Below are positions 14,099 through 25,221 of a stretch of DNA of 64,000 nucleotides, one piece after another (the first letter of the stretch is position 1; each line of letters opens with the position of its first letter). Made by a program: the position numbers and the translations under genes. The notes below the pieces were generated by a model. That model worked only from the letters and a program-made list of their open reading frames with translations, did not search any database and was not told the DNA's origin. Source of the stretch: Mortierella sp. BCC40632 (taxonomy: Eukaryota > Mortierellomycota > Mortierellomycetes > Mortierellales > Mortierellaceae); assembly GCA_011634665.1 (NCBI GenBank), contig WAEK01000011.1, positions 1,358,501-1,422,500 on the forward strand, read 5' to 3'.

Positions 14099-16157
14099 TT
14101 AGTGCGTACCGCTCTCTTCCTCCTGCTGATCCATCTCTTCCTTCAATGCTTCCTCATCGTCTTGATTCCATCCAAGCTCCTGTAGGATCCAACTAAGTGC
14201 CTTCATAAACCGCACATAATCCTCCTCCTCGATCGTATCGCCACTCACTCCCGCATAACCTCCTCCTATCCCTACAATTCCTCCTCCAATATTGTGGATC
14301 GCCCCTCCAGGAACAATACTTCCTATGCCAGAGAGTCCTGCTCCTCCATTTGCATAGCTGTGCACTGTCGTCCGTAGCATACTGCTCACACCTCCAATCG
14401 AAAGCGTCGAGGTCTCTTGTCGTGTATGCCGACTCGACGAGTATTGTGAATTGCGATGTTGATGGTATGATGGTTGTGTTGGAGGATGGTACCCATACCG
14501 ATATTGACTAGGCTGAACCGAATGTTGACCCGATATCGAAGGTTGGAATTGAGAATGGCCTGTCATAGTCGTGGGGCTCATAGCATGTCCTCCAGGTCGT
14601 CCACTACCATTCATTGTCATGTTGTTGCCACCAACAGTGTCGTTCTTGGTGAGCGGACCGAATCGAGCGAGTTCATACCCTGCAATGTACTCAAGTCCAA
14701 TGTCCGCTGTGATCAGTCCCTGATCGATTAGCATGTGGATATAAGCAGAAATGGACATGAAAGGTGGGCGGGCCAAATCCGGAGAATGTGCCATGGCAGC
14801 CCGCTCTAATAGACATGACAATTAATACGACAATATAGTGGGGAGAATAAAAGTGAAGGGGGTTAGGGGGTTTGTTCCTTGAAATCCTTCACAACTGTGT
14901 ATTGGCATTCACATCATACCGATAAACCGAGGGGTACTGGCCATGAAGGTCTTGAAATGAGTACCATGCAGTAATGATCCTATAGCAACCGAAAGATAAA
15001 GTACCAAGAGTATTAGAACCCCTTTTTAGATCCTGGACCGATGCTTCATAATGATTACGGACAATACATGCACACACACGCACACACACAATCTTTTCTC
15101 TCTCAATCTCTCAGTTAGTCCTCGGTAGCTTCTTATTTACCTGGTTTGCCCCATCCTGGTTGAGCACTGTCTTCTAGTGTCGGGGTCGCTTTCTTGGTCA
15201 AAAGTGCTACCCGATCCAGCTCGGACTGAACAAACTCGTATACTTTCTGAAAGAGGCAGAGAAGGAATAAACAGAATCCAGAGTAAATATCATTGAGGAC
15301 GAAAGAAAAGGAGTCTCCGTCCATCGAAGCAATGAGGTCATGGATCATTCTTCAAGCTGAGTTAATCCTGATACGATATCCGTTCCTGAACCTTGGGGAC
15401 TGATTACTCCATTTCAATCTGGGATCCCGTCTGCTCCCAATCCTGAATCAAACGTCTCCCTCTCCTGCCCTCCTTCTTTCTTTCGACTGGTCGTTGGGAA
15501 ACCTGTAATGCTGCGCTCCATGTGTTGAAGGTAAAAAGATGGAGATATCCTCTTTGTACCTTTGGCAAGTCCTCCTCAGTGATAGGCATATATGTCTTTG
15601 GGATCGCCTGTTTCGCCAACTTGACAGTGACATAGCGCGAGAATCCAAAGATTGTTGCTAAGAGGCCCTATTTTTTTTTATGTTGTTGTTGTTGTTGTTG
15701 TTGTTGTTGAGAGAATGGGTGCAGTGTTCAGTTAGAAAGAAAGAAAGAAAGAAAGAAAGAGGACAAATTCGGTGTAACAGAGCTGAGGTATTGGGCTGAA
15801 AAAGAAAGGAGAAGAAAAAAAAAAAAAAAAAAAGGAATGCCATACCAAAAGAACATAACTTCCGCCAAAGACAGCCAGGTTCTTGTAGTTGGGGGTATCA
15901 CCTTGGTTCGCAGGGTGAAGGATCTGAAAGATCACATCATAGGCTGAGGCAAAGATACATATTCCTATGGTGTATAGAGAAGGGAAAGGGAACGAAACGA
16001 TAGAAATATGGCATTGTTAGTCCTAGCCTCAAAATGTCCGAGCGCACAAAAAAAAGAAAAGAAAAGAACAGAGAGGGCTGGATGGGACATTACCTGTGAC
16101 CGCCACCAGGAAGAAGAGAGAGCTCACATAGAAGCAGCTCGAGCGCGTCAGTGGCAT
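14099..16157 (-). CDS. DLT1-like membrane protein (defect at low temperature)
   Basis: Six exons on the minus strand join cleanly: 16157-16094, 15964-15846, 15667-15560, 15246-15141, 14979-14920 and 14805-14099, giving 387 residues. Exon 1 and the start of exon 2 encode a hydrophobic segment (SSLFFLVAVTGICIFASA) and exon 2 ends with a second (NLAVFGGSYVLL), so two N-terminal membrane spans are likely. Then come a cytosolic region with the stretch KTYMPITEEDLPKKVYEFV, a conserved patch TPRFIERAAM and ARPPFMSISAYIHML, and a Gly/Ser-rich tail ending in acidic residues. The YMPI..DLPK pattern after two spans fits fungal DLT1 proteins as I remember them; yeast Dlt1 is about 340 residues. The family call is from memory of the pattern. 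The exon structure is better supported than the name. Confidence 0.65.
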
Positions 16158-16435
16158 TCAGGCACTGTGAATGAGGAGAGTGAATGCTGAAGACTGAGGG
16201 AGAAGAATGAAATGATGTTCGAGAGAATGAGCGAGCGAGTGAGAGAAAGACGAACCTCCAAGGGCATTCGTCTTTCTCCTCTCGCTCACCCACAGCTCGA
16301 TACGTCACCGTAGCTTTGACCGCCGCCTATGCTGCATACTGCCGCAATGGTTGAGACTATGCGCTGAAGTTCTTACGCCATACCAGTTATATGTTAGTTC
16401 TGACTATAAGCAAACAACTCTTAACTTTTCGCGCT

Positions 16436-16915
16436 TCAGGGTCCCTGGACTGAACACGGAGCATGCTTCATGGGTTAATGACATAATGGAGGATAACGGG
16501 AAACGAAGGGAACATATCTTATCCTCGTTGAGAAGTTCTCATTTAATGGCAAGGAGTCAGCTGTGTCACTATATGAGAGAGAGCTCAACATGCCCAAGAG
16601 GAATTGGAGGCGACGTAGACACCTGAGATTATACCATGATGGCTTCGTTTTGACTGGCATAGGGCGGAGAACAGGGCAACAAAGAATCACGTTGAACCTT
16701 GAGGCACCACGCTTGAATATTGAGTACAGCTTTTCAATCGTCGCGGAGGGTCAGGATTTGAGTCAGGATTTTTATACCATACAACGGTATTGGGACATGC
16801 TTGGTGCTGACCGAGCGACAGCTAAAGGAGTTTTCCTGCCTTTTCAATCGTCAGAGATCAAGGCATTCCTCCAAGGCGACACTATTGCAACGTTTCTTAT
16901 TCTCAACTTGTGAAT
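16436..16915 (+). pseudogene. Unidentified ORF remnant inside copy 1
   Basis: Two overlapping frames read as one protein if a single shift near 16535-16560 is allowed. The upstream part includes PGLNTEHASWVNDIMEDNG; the downstream part includes the basic stretch NMPKRNWRRRRHLRLYHDGF, then a frame running to a stop at 16913-16915. Composition looks like real protein rather than low complexity. I do not recognise the family. It may be cargo or an N-terminal portion of the decayed element. Confidence 0.4.
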
Positions 16916-17587
16916 TGGTCTTGACATTTTAAGGCGACTGAGATGTAGTGCTTCTCAAAATTAATCAAAGTTATCGTGCCTTTTCGAGTCGAGCCTGGAG
17001 GTCGGCTCGACTTGAGACGTCGATTAAAACCCGAGTTGAGGACGCAGGACAGCTGCTTCCCGACCCACCGCCTCCAGACCAGAGCAAGGTCATTCAACTG
17101 TCCCAGCGGCAGCTGTACCAAAGGAAGAGGATACCGCTCTCACGGGCCGCAAGATAATGAGGTCGTTCCAGGTTACAGCGCCTCGGATCAATGAGGCATC
17201 AGGGGCACGATACGCAGCCAAGAAGAGATAAAGGCGACTCGAAGATCTGAGAGCGAGGGTGCGAGCGAAGCATTGAAGAGATTCACGGACAAAGAGCAAG
17301 TCTAGAAGACGACTCAAACGATAGAAGGGATCAATACAGCGGAGATACAGTGGCGATACTGCGCATCAACTGCTCCGGAACCCGTGCTTGGCATTGAAGG
17401 TATTCTAGAGATCCAGAGCACGATCGAAAGACTTGCACACCTAGTGACTCTGTGCACGAAGAGTACGGGAGAGTAGCAGCAGCGGAGCGGGAATATATGA
17501 CAGGTGTGATGATGAGGCCTCAAGACCACCATGTGGAACAAGAGAGAAAATGTAGTACATGTATCGATTTCACTAACTGTTGGCAGT

Positions 17588-17621
<34 letters not shown>

Positions 17622-18120
17622 AAAGGCTCATTGACTCGTCAAACCTTCGACAGAACCATCAAGTCGCTCACCAAAGGATACTTGCAGATTTTCGTCTGAC
17701 CATACGTTCAACATTAGCACAAGGATAACCATTGAGCAGACCACCATTGCTGCTCAGCAGTCTCATACAAACCAAGCATATGTGAAATACCAGCATTTTA
17801 TCGTCTGCTTAGTTGAGAAGCTCAAGGATGAACAGTGTCGGTACATATCTTTACTCATCTTAGACGCTCTTATATTTGTACTCTTCAATATGCGCCCCCA
17901 CAGGTTCCGAATAAAAAATTAAAAGAGCTTGGGGAGGTGTAATCAAGTGGATACTCTAAGCGGTGTAGTATCAATTCCAGAGGTTCAAAATAATTTGGAG
18001 CCTTGCCCTAGTCAAATACAATCAAATGATGGATCGTCCAATAAGGGGATGACTACTTAAAAGACATGGTGCGATACTATGTTTTTCTGAGACCCTATCT
18101 GCCACAATCAAGAGTTACTA

Positions 18121-18478
18121 GGCCCCAGAATGAGAAGTCTACGAAATTTAGTAGGCTCAGACATTGGATGGAGCAGAGAAGAGCTCGATAGATTAAAGAT
18201 GCCGAGTCGATCAGCCAGATTATAACGGGATTCCCACACTACCGCGGACCAGAAGCAAATATCGCAGATTACGTGAGGAGAATACAACAGGCAGAGAAAA
18301 CATTGAGTCCTTTTGTGGTGATACCATGTTAAGGAAGCATTTGTGGAATGCAAAGAAAGCTACTAAGGAGGAGCAGAGGTTGTCGTCAGGTTCGACCTTG
18401 GGTAGTTCTCCTCAGGAACGAGATTCCTTTGCATGCCTCACTTCAATCCTACTTTTGCAAAAAAAAAAAAAAAGCAAG
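18121..18478 (+). pseudogene. Remnant of Fanzor core, copy 1
   Basis: The nucleotide sequence follows the Fanzor copy at 29460-29909 closely but with many substitutions and indels. Shared landmarks include the segment encoding (R)W(M/L)EQRR, the stretch read as ADYVRR, the GDT.L.KHLWNA.KA.KEE block (18319-18378) and a decayed F.QK end just before an A run, where the intact copies have their last intron. Stops and frameshifts break the frame. The zinc ribbon and final RuvC motif are missing. Confidence 0.7.
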
Positions 18479-18692
18479 TTGGCAACGCAGTGGCCTAGCA
18501 CAAAACGCGATCACCCTACGTTATGCTCGCAACCTAAAATTTTTTCGGTGACGTGATTTAGGACGCCGGGTGGGGGACAATGGGCGCGATAATTCCTTCT
18601 GTTTCTAGTGGCGCAATAAAGTTCTTTCAATTCTAAGGCCTCTATTCGCGGTCAATTGACACAAGGGCTAAACTCATTTGACACGTCTTTAT

Positions 18693-19858
18693 TCACTGGC
18701 ATCTTCGACCAGCACCACTCTCATTGAGGCCTTTGACCTGAAGATATGTGTTGTGGAGTACAGCTATTGTCTCTTGGAGGTACTGCAGAGTGCACTTTCT
18801 TCTTTTTTTTGCCAGCAGGGCTTGATGAATCTTTTCTAAGAGTCTCATCAGCTGTGCTTCGGATTCTTCAAATACTCTTGCGTTCTCTGCCTCTCTGGCT
18901 ATTCTTGAGGCTTCCATCTTCTCAGCCCTCTGCTTCTGGAGCAAAAGAAGTAGTTGTGGAGAGAGCATCTTCTCCAAATCCAAAGATGAGTCGAGTGTGT
19001 TGTCGCCATTGTCCGTTCCTGCCGAGAGGGTCCCTGCTGGTTCACCTTCATAGCTGACCTCTACTTCGTGGTACAGTCTTGACACAAGGTACATGTGCTT
19101 ACAGGGCTCCTTGTGACGAACGTAGTCGTTGCAAGTGCAAGAAAATATACATGAAAAATTTGACTTCGCACTGACATGATGCGATTCGCCAGAATCAGAG
19201 AATGAGCGAACCACAAACTGTGGAGAGCAAATTAGTTAAAACAGAAACCATACAAACACAAGTAATATCATTTTTTCAAACACGACATACCCTTTTTTCT
19301 TGAAAAACTTCGGTAACCATGTCTTTCGCATCAATAAATGGTATCACCATCGCTTTTTCTTTCCTTTCTGCGGCCGACTCGGAAAGTGTAATGGGTTGTA
19401 ACCCGCGGCTAATCTTATAGTACGAGGTTCTAAAGTCAATGTCGACAGATCCTTGAAGTAAAAACACCAGGTCATCTGGGCGTAAGTCCCTCGCAAATCC
19501 CAAGTACTGCCTCTTGAAGAAGGTTTTGTGCCAGCTTTCAACTAAGTTATTTGTGTTGATATGCTGGTTGTTCTAAAATTGCAGACAGCCATTAAAGTTA
19601 GTTGCAAGCAACTTACAAAAAAGCAGGTGTCAGTGAAGGGTTGTCTCTCACCTCTCTGTGGAAGAGGGCCCATTTCGTTATTCTGTTTGGTTGCATCCAT
19701 GTCTTAATGTAGGCGATCAGCTTCTTGGCGCGTGGGAATGCCACTTGAAACTTCCTCCATGCTTCTTGGAGCTCAGTCTCGGAGTCGGCTTTCCGAATTG
19801 CATTCAATGCGGGACGCATCCTGACGCTATCTTCATCCTGATGAAATGTACAGGCCAC
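18693..19858 (-). pseudogene. MULE-like transposase with SWIM finger, 5'-truncated
   Basis: Three exons join in frame: 19858-19652, 19572-19291 and 19217-18693, about 337 residues. Landmarks in order: CTFH near the start (the His region of the MULE catalytic domain), KWALFHRE at the end of exon 1, TNNLVESWHKTFF in exon 2 (a pattern typical of Mutator-like transposases), and a SWIM zinc finger CTCNDYVRHKEPCKH (CxC..CxH) in exon 3, then a helical Arg/Glu-rich tail. The catalytic Asp residues upstream are missing: in-frame reading stops at a TAA near 19885, where the tail of Fanzor copy 2 begins. This is therefore a 5'-truncated gene, although what remains has no frameshift. Confidence 0.7.
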
Positions 19859-19863
19859 AAGGG

Positions 19864-20060
19864 CATTGTCTATGGTCAGTTATCCCTTAAACCGTAAGGT
19901 TTGGTAGGCAAATTTGCCGATTTAAAAAAATAATAATGAGTGGTTAGATTCCATTGAGCGAGCACAAAATACAGGGTATGTTTGTTTCAAACAAGAAATA
20001 CTTACTGAAACAGGATAAATAATGTCGAGTTCCACACTCGACTTTGGCTTCCCATTGTTC
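19864..20060 (-). ncRNA. Candidate omega (guide) RNA region downstream of Fanzor copy 2
   Basis: Directly after the Fanzor stop codon (minus strand) lie four perfect short hairpins: GTCGAGT/ACTCGAC at 20042-20024, TGTTTG/CAAACA at 19993-19979, the palindrome GGCAAATTTGCC at 19918-19907, and AAACC/GGTTT at 19902-19889. In TnpB and Fanzor systems the guide RNA scaffold is made from the 3' end of the gene and its downstream flank. The structures are seen; the RNA function is inference. It could equally be a structured 3' UTR or transposon end. Confidence 0.35.
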
Positions 20061-22810
20061 CTATTGACTTCGGCGCAAGAACCATGGCCACTCCATCTTC
20101 GACAGCCAGTGGTGAACCGCCATTGCCATGTTTTGCCCACCATTCACGTCGCGGTTGCGTGCTGACTCATGCTTGGCTTCTGTGTTGGCTCCCGCTGCAC
20201 TGGCTCTACTGGACTTGACGTTATGACACTCTGCCTTGCAAATTATCGATCTCTTGTTCTCCTCCGTGCTGTCGCCACAGAGACAACATCGCTGCGATGT
20301 GTTGTACTCGTCAACCAGACACACAAAAATACCCATCCCTAGTGCCTATTAGGCAGCAGTATCATATTAAAATCATAGTCTTGAAAAAAGATCCTTTGTC
20401 CTACGCCTTTACTTTTACCATCTGGCACAGTCTCTCCAGCACGAGATACGTTCCACTCGTTCCACCATTAAATGGCTTAAACACTCCGTCTCCAATGGCA
20501 AGAATGACCTGTCGCTTGGATGGCAGACTGGGCTTTGGCAGGGGTTCTTGCATCTCCTCTGCTGTCTCCAGATTGGCGATGCTAACAGCCGTCTGCAGAA
20601 TATGTGAAAGGCGCTGGTCTATCTCTGATCGATGTCTTTGCTGCTTTTGGTACTTGAGGATCTTGTAGGACATGGATCCGTAGAATGCTCCAAGCAACCC
20701 ATCAGCACCAAGTTTCGACCGGACATGCTCCTCACTGTTCTTGGAGAGTTGTCGCAGTCGTGACTCTTCTGGAACCTTGCCAGGGTCCTCAACGGTTACT
20801 GGAACAATCGCTTGCTCTGCTGTATTGATATCATCCGTCTCCTTGGCAAGCTGCATCAGGTGCCTGATCCACTTTGTGTGCCTGTTGTACGTTCCCCTGG
20901 ACAAGTGGTGATTTGAAGCCCGGTCGGGTCGGGCGCTATCAACTATCACCGCTGTGATGAGCTCGGCAATCCCAGGGTCAACCCCAATCACCACACAGCT
21001 TTTCCCGACAAGCCTGTCAACTGTCTCCTTATTTTTGAAGAGCTCGGTGACATACGGGATAGAATTCCGACCACCGTTGAGGGGGTGTGCAAGAGATTTG
21101 CTGGCTTTTGGACATGGGGTAGTACTGCCTGTCGCCTCTGCATCGCCTTTAGGACTCTGAACCTTTTTGGTCTTGGGATCCAGTGCGCGATAGGCAAGTA
21201 ACCGGAGCTGATATCCGTCTGTTACGATTGTTCCACGCAAACAATGTTTGTGGTGGTGTGGGTGTAGCTGCGGGTGTTCGGTATTGGCTGATTTTACATC
21301 TAGATTGCCCATCTGATGACATTTTCGCTGCCTTCAGTGCAGTGATCCATTCTTTTGCCTTTCCGACAAACCGACTCTTCAGCTCTCCATAGCTCCTCTT
21401 GGCCGCAGTCCCCTCAGGTTGTTCAGTATTGCTCTTCCCTCGCCCAGGCAATTGTTTGGCTGCCTCTTCAAGCTCCTCTTCCGCTGTAGCAACCGCCAAG
21501 CCAAAAGAGTCAAACAGTCCCGGAAGCTGGGATGTCGATGGTCTCCCAACACAGGTTGTTCTGTCATAGTTGGTCTTTTGTCTTCCTCCGACAAAGAGCC
21601 TGTAGCAGATCTCGCCTGGATGATCTGAAGCCCTCTTTGCCGCCTCAGCCTGAGTGGAGACTCCCAGCAGTTCTTTGATTATCCTTTGTTTTGCTTCGTT
21701 GACACGGTCCTGTCGAAAGATTGCGCGGACAAGATACTGCTCGGGGACTGTAAGGAAGGCTGTCGTGTCTCGAACAGCAGGGGCCAATTTCATCCGCTCC
21801 AGAGCTGGTAGTTGGAGGTTGAGAATCGTGAAGACCTCGGCCTGGCTGTACGCTTTCGACACTCCACTTTCCTCCACTGCTGCCAACAACGCTGCACCCT
21901 CTGTCGATTGGGCCCATGTCGGGTTTCTTTGGCGTACCTATAAAAAGTTATCATGGTTAGGATATGTTGAAATGCTGGACAATTCAAACTCTCAACATGG
22001 AAAGGTTCATGCTACTTACTCTGCTGATCAACTCTGGGACAAACTCGACAAATGTCTTGCGCAATAATTTGTGAAGACTCTGCCCCGACCCTTCAAAGAA
22101 GCAGTGGGGTACTTGGCCCCTGAAGGTGCGACTGAAATTGTTGTCGCTGCTGATCAAAATCAGTCCCGCTCTCTCGGCAAAGTCGCTGACCACTTCCTTG
22201 GCGAGGTTCATGCCTGGTGTCCCTCGCTTTGTCTTGTCACCGCAGTAGAGGTAAATTATAAGTTGTCGACAAAAATCCTCTGTGTCTACCGTCTGTAACC
22301 TTTTTTCGATCCTCTACTTGATTGTCCCCTGCAGAATACATGTTTGCGACTGTCCTGGCAATGAACCATTGGATGACATAGAGTGCAAGTTTAGTGGCCT
22401 CTGAGTTGCACTTTGCTATCGCTAGCAGTGTGTCACCAATGTACTGTGCGGCTGCTCTGCGTTCTGTTTCTGATATAGAAGGAAGCCGTTCTTTGAGAAC
22501 TGATTCTACTCGCCACTGGATTGGATCGCGCTTCTGGGTGATACAGTCAGATGTTGAGTTTAATACTTGGTCAATCAGGTTACCGGGCGATACTCTATTA
22601 GATGCTCCTGCTTCCGACTTGCTTTCTGCTCCCAGGGCCGTTTGAACAGCAAGTCTTGTAGCCTTTGCCCTCTTCAGCTTTCCGCGTCGTCGTTTTGTTA
22701 AAGGCTCCAGTGGGGTCCTTGCCTCACTTGCTTCGATCGTTGTCAGAGAATTCGCATCTTGTTCGTTTCTGTCATTCTCATCGGGTTGGCGCTTCTCGCT
22801 TTACAGCCCT
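20061..22810 (-). CDS. Fanzor-like RNA-guided nuclease, copy 2
   Basis: TnpB-like nuclease core on the minus strand. The last exon, 20345-20061, follows a 67-base intron (20412-20346). Motifs: LRGTIVTDGYQLRLLAY; RuvC-I VIGVDPG (Asp codon 20979-20977); VILAIGDGVFKP at the RuvC-II position with no Glu; alternative Glu in VDEYNTS (codon 20309-20307); CCLC zinc-ribbon half; and the final Asp in NRDVNGGQNMA (codon 20150-20148). The N-terminal part is spread over 21149-22810, with conserved-looking blocks such as KERLPSISETERRAAAQYIG and a likely 44-base intron near 22250-22310. Frame joins near 21300 are uncertain, so part may be decayed. An XPG/FEN-like region lies just upstream on the same strand and may belong to the same protein. 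Expected role: omega-RNA-guided DNA cleavage supporting element maintenance. Copies 3 and 4 are closer to each other than to this one. Confidence 0.72.
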
Positions 22811-22832
22811 AGTGAGAAAGATGGGTTAATCC

Positions 22833-22869
<37 letters not shown>

Positions 22870-23436
22870 CCTTAACCCAAGCTGCAACCTATATTGAAAC
22901 TTGCCTTTTGAGGAGCCGCTTATCGTGAACTGGCTGCTTGCTCACAGAACACTCCCGTTGTGGATTTTTAGATGTACTGGTCTCGACTCCCGAACGAGCT
23001 GTGCGCCAATTGTCAGTCTCGCCTTGACCAACAGCTGGCTCAGAGATCTCTTCTTCCTCTTCTTCCTTTCTCGGAAAGTTGTCAATCATTCCCATACCAC
23101 GAGGCTGGGTGATTTTGAGAGTCGGGACATTTCGTTCCTTGGTCATATGTCTTGTAGCACCGCTCTCGGCCTGGATTCGCATGGCGTTTTCATTCCGCTG
23201 TTCATCAGCACGCCGAAACGAGAACGAAGGTCTTGACAACGCTTGCGCTGCCACTATGCCTATACAAGTTTGAAAAAAAAAAAAAAAAAAAAAAAGTTGA
23301 TCATTAAAATAATGTCCCCTGTCATCAACTGGCTGCAGGCTTTGGAGAAGATTCAGTCCTACCCTGCGCCACTGCTTTCTTTTTTTAATCCTAGTGTTGA
23401 GCTTGCGAAGCTCCCCGGGGAATTTCTTGGCTGCAC

Positions 23437-24472
23437 TCAACAACTGGTCCGATAGGCAAAGTATCTCTGAGGGGGCGTCGAGGGAGGCACTAGTGGTGTC
23501 TCCTCTGCGTGGATGAAAATTTTGGTCGCATCGTCAAACTGGCTTGGATCCACTTCAAGAGCTTTGGCATACCCTGCTAACAGCGCTTGCACCGTCCTTT
23601 GACCTGCAGGCAATCGATCCCATAGTCCAACAAGAATTTTCTGGTTCTTGTTGATGCCATACCCCCTTGACATTTTCGCAATAGTCGTTCCCCGAGGTGA
23701 TCGCCACTGCTTGCCATACCACAAAGTCCGGAACCCTCAGTTGTCCCAGGAGCCTCGTCGTTGATCGTGTACAGCCAGAATGTGGACTTGATAGCGCGGT
23801 CTTGACTGATCAAATGAATGTTGGGGTAAAGAGCATATCGCTATCGACTGTCGCTACATAGATCCGTTGTCTAGACCCCAATGCTTCGCGCCTAATGCAG
23901 TTATCGGTCTCGCCAGAGCAAACATGAGCGCGGTGGCCAAGAGCCACGAGGTCATTGGCAACCTTGACCCGCATGCCCATATCGATCCGTATTGAACACT
24001 TCCAGGAAGCCATCATGTTCACAAATGCCCGGAGTAGGCGTCGGCGCAAGTTGCGTGCTGAGCGATCCCCACCATCAGGATACTCCTGGTTTGGTTGAAT
24101 TGCTGCGTTGAATGCGGACAGAGAGCTGGAACATTGCTCACGACTATCCACTTCATTTTGCGATCGATGTTTCCTGGCGACGACCTTTTCAGCGATAGGG
24201 AGTCCGTCGATGTGGATAATCGCGTCATTGGAAAAGCTGAGTTTGAGTTTCTTGCTTATTGCTTTGGCGATCCAGTCGGGCTCTTCGTCTGGCTCCTTGC
24301 CCCTGGAAGCCAGGCGCAGCAATTTCTTCTGGAACCAAAAAAGAATGGCAAGGAGATAGGATAAATAGAGTGCAAAGAGGTCGACGTGGACAGAAGGAAG
24401 CTCTTTCGGATCTACTGCAGACCGTAGGATACCAGCTTTTGCAATAGTCTTCCAAGCTTGTTTGACTGTCAT
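23437..24472 (-). pseudogene. XPG/FEN-like (PIN-fold) nuclease region upstream of Fanzor copy 2
   Basis: The first frame (24472-23810) shows the acidic pattern of the XPG/FEN1 superfamily: VHVDLFALYLSYL near residue 30, IIHIDGLPIAEKVVARKHR (compare the D-G-P..EK..R element of FEN proteins), SGETDNCI (E-x-D pair) and VATVDSDMLF (DSD). The downstream part continues in other frames (23813-23577, then 23724-23437) with LWYGKQWRSPRG and GINKNQKILVGLW, where a helix-three-turn-helix region would be expected. The frame breaks suggest decay or unresolved introns. The next 600 bases on the same strand are a charged linker (including KEEEEEE) leading into the Fanzor N-terminus. FEN-like enzymes cut flaps and nicked DNA; the substrate here is unknown. 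Confidence 0.6.
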
Positions 24473-25221
24473 GTTTTTTAATGGCTTTGTAGGCTAGTTG
24501 GGTGAATGTGAGAGGGGAGAAGTGCAAACAAAGAAAAAGGAGATTTTTGTTATTTTCAACAGCCCAAATGCTCGTGGATGTGGGAAAAAGGACTATTTTT
24601 GGGGGGGGGGGAAAGGACTATTTTGAAAAAAAGGACTCTTCTGAAAAAAAAGGACTCTTTCGAAAAAAGGACTCTTTTGAAAAAAAAAAAAAAAAGACAG
24701 GCGCTGCTAATACTTACACTGGCACAACCTTTTCAAAGTACCAAATGAGGCGTAAAACCGTTGCCAATTTGGTCCGCTCAGGCCTTCTCCTGAGGAGAGG
24801 CCCGTGCTTGATGTTCCATACTCACATGCATACTGCCCCAAAACCTACTGCCCCAAAACCTACTGCCCCAAATCCCTCTCTCTCTCATATCCTACTCTCT
24901 CTCTCAAATCCTACTCTCTCAAATCCTACTCTCTCATATCCTACTCTCATATCCTACTCTCTCATATCCCTCTCTCTCCTTTTTTTTTTTTTTTTTTTTT
25001 TTTTTGGACAAATAACACGCAACACTCGAGGAGTGAGAATACATTCGTCCGGGTTTATCGACAAAAAGGAAAAAGAAATGAGGAAATACACATGCTCTGT
25101 TTGCTATTTTTCATTGGGCCAAGTCGTTATCTTCAGAAAATGAGACAATGCGCCTACGCCTGAATGCATTGCCTCATGAGGGTCACGACAGCCTCGATTT
25201 GCTTGTTGCGGTGAGGGGGGA
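24473..25221. other. Low-complexity spacer with three minisatellites
   Basis: No gene is seen. It holds a series of GGACTCTTTTGAAAAA-like units (about 24592-24685), three copies of TACTGCCCCAAAACC (about 24830-24870), and CCTACTCTCTCATAT-like units (about 24880-24975), then a T run (24979-25004). The last bases, GTGAGGGGGGA, are a purine tract abutting the LTR at 25222. Confidence 0.55.

Larger units (their letters stand above)
16302..18554 (+). mobile_element. Decayed Fanzor-type transposon, copy 1
   Basis: A degenerate element whose left side carries ACGTCACCG (16302-16310) and whose right side carries the exact inverse CGGTGACGT (18546-18554). The same right-hand motif, CCGGTGACGTAAT, occurs downstream of the two better-preserved Fanzor genes at 30455 and 44360. 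Inside are an unidentified ORF remnant (16436-16915), long T/A runs (17588-17625) and a clear remnant of the Fanzor core (18121-18478). It sits about 145 bases upstream of the DLT1-like start codon, in that gene's promoter region. No target-site duplication was recognised, so the exact ends are uncertain. Confidence 0.5.

Noticed and set aside
18693..19858. SWIM protein as a host zinc-finger gene
   Set aside because: The TNN.VESWH and KWALFHRE patterns next to the SWIM finger are those of MULE transposases, and a second broken copy carries the catalytic Asp motifs.
24830..24975. Short direct repeats resembling a CRISPR array
   Set aside because: The units are contiguous with no spacers, and the context is eukaryotic.
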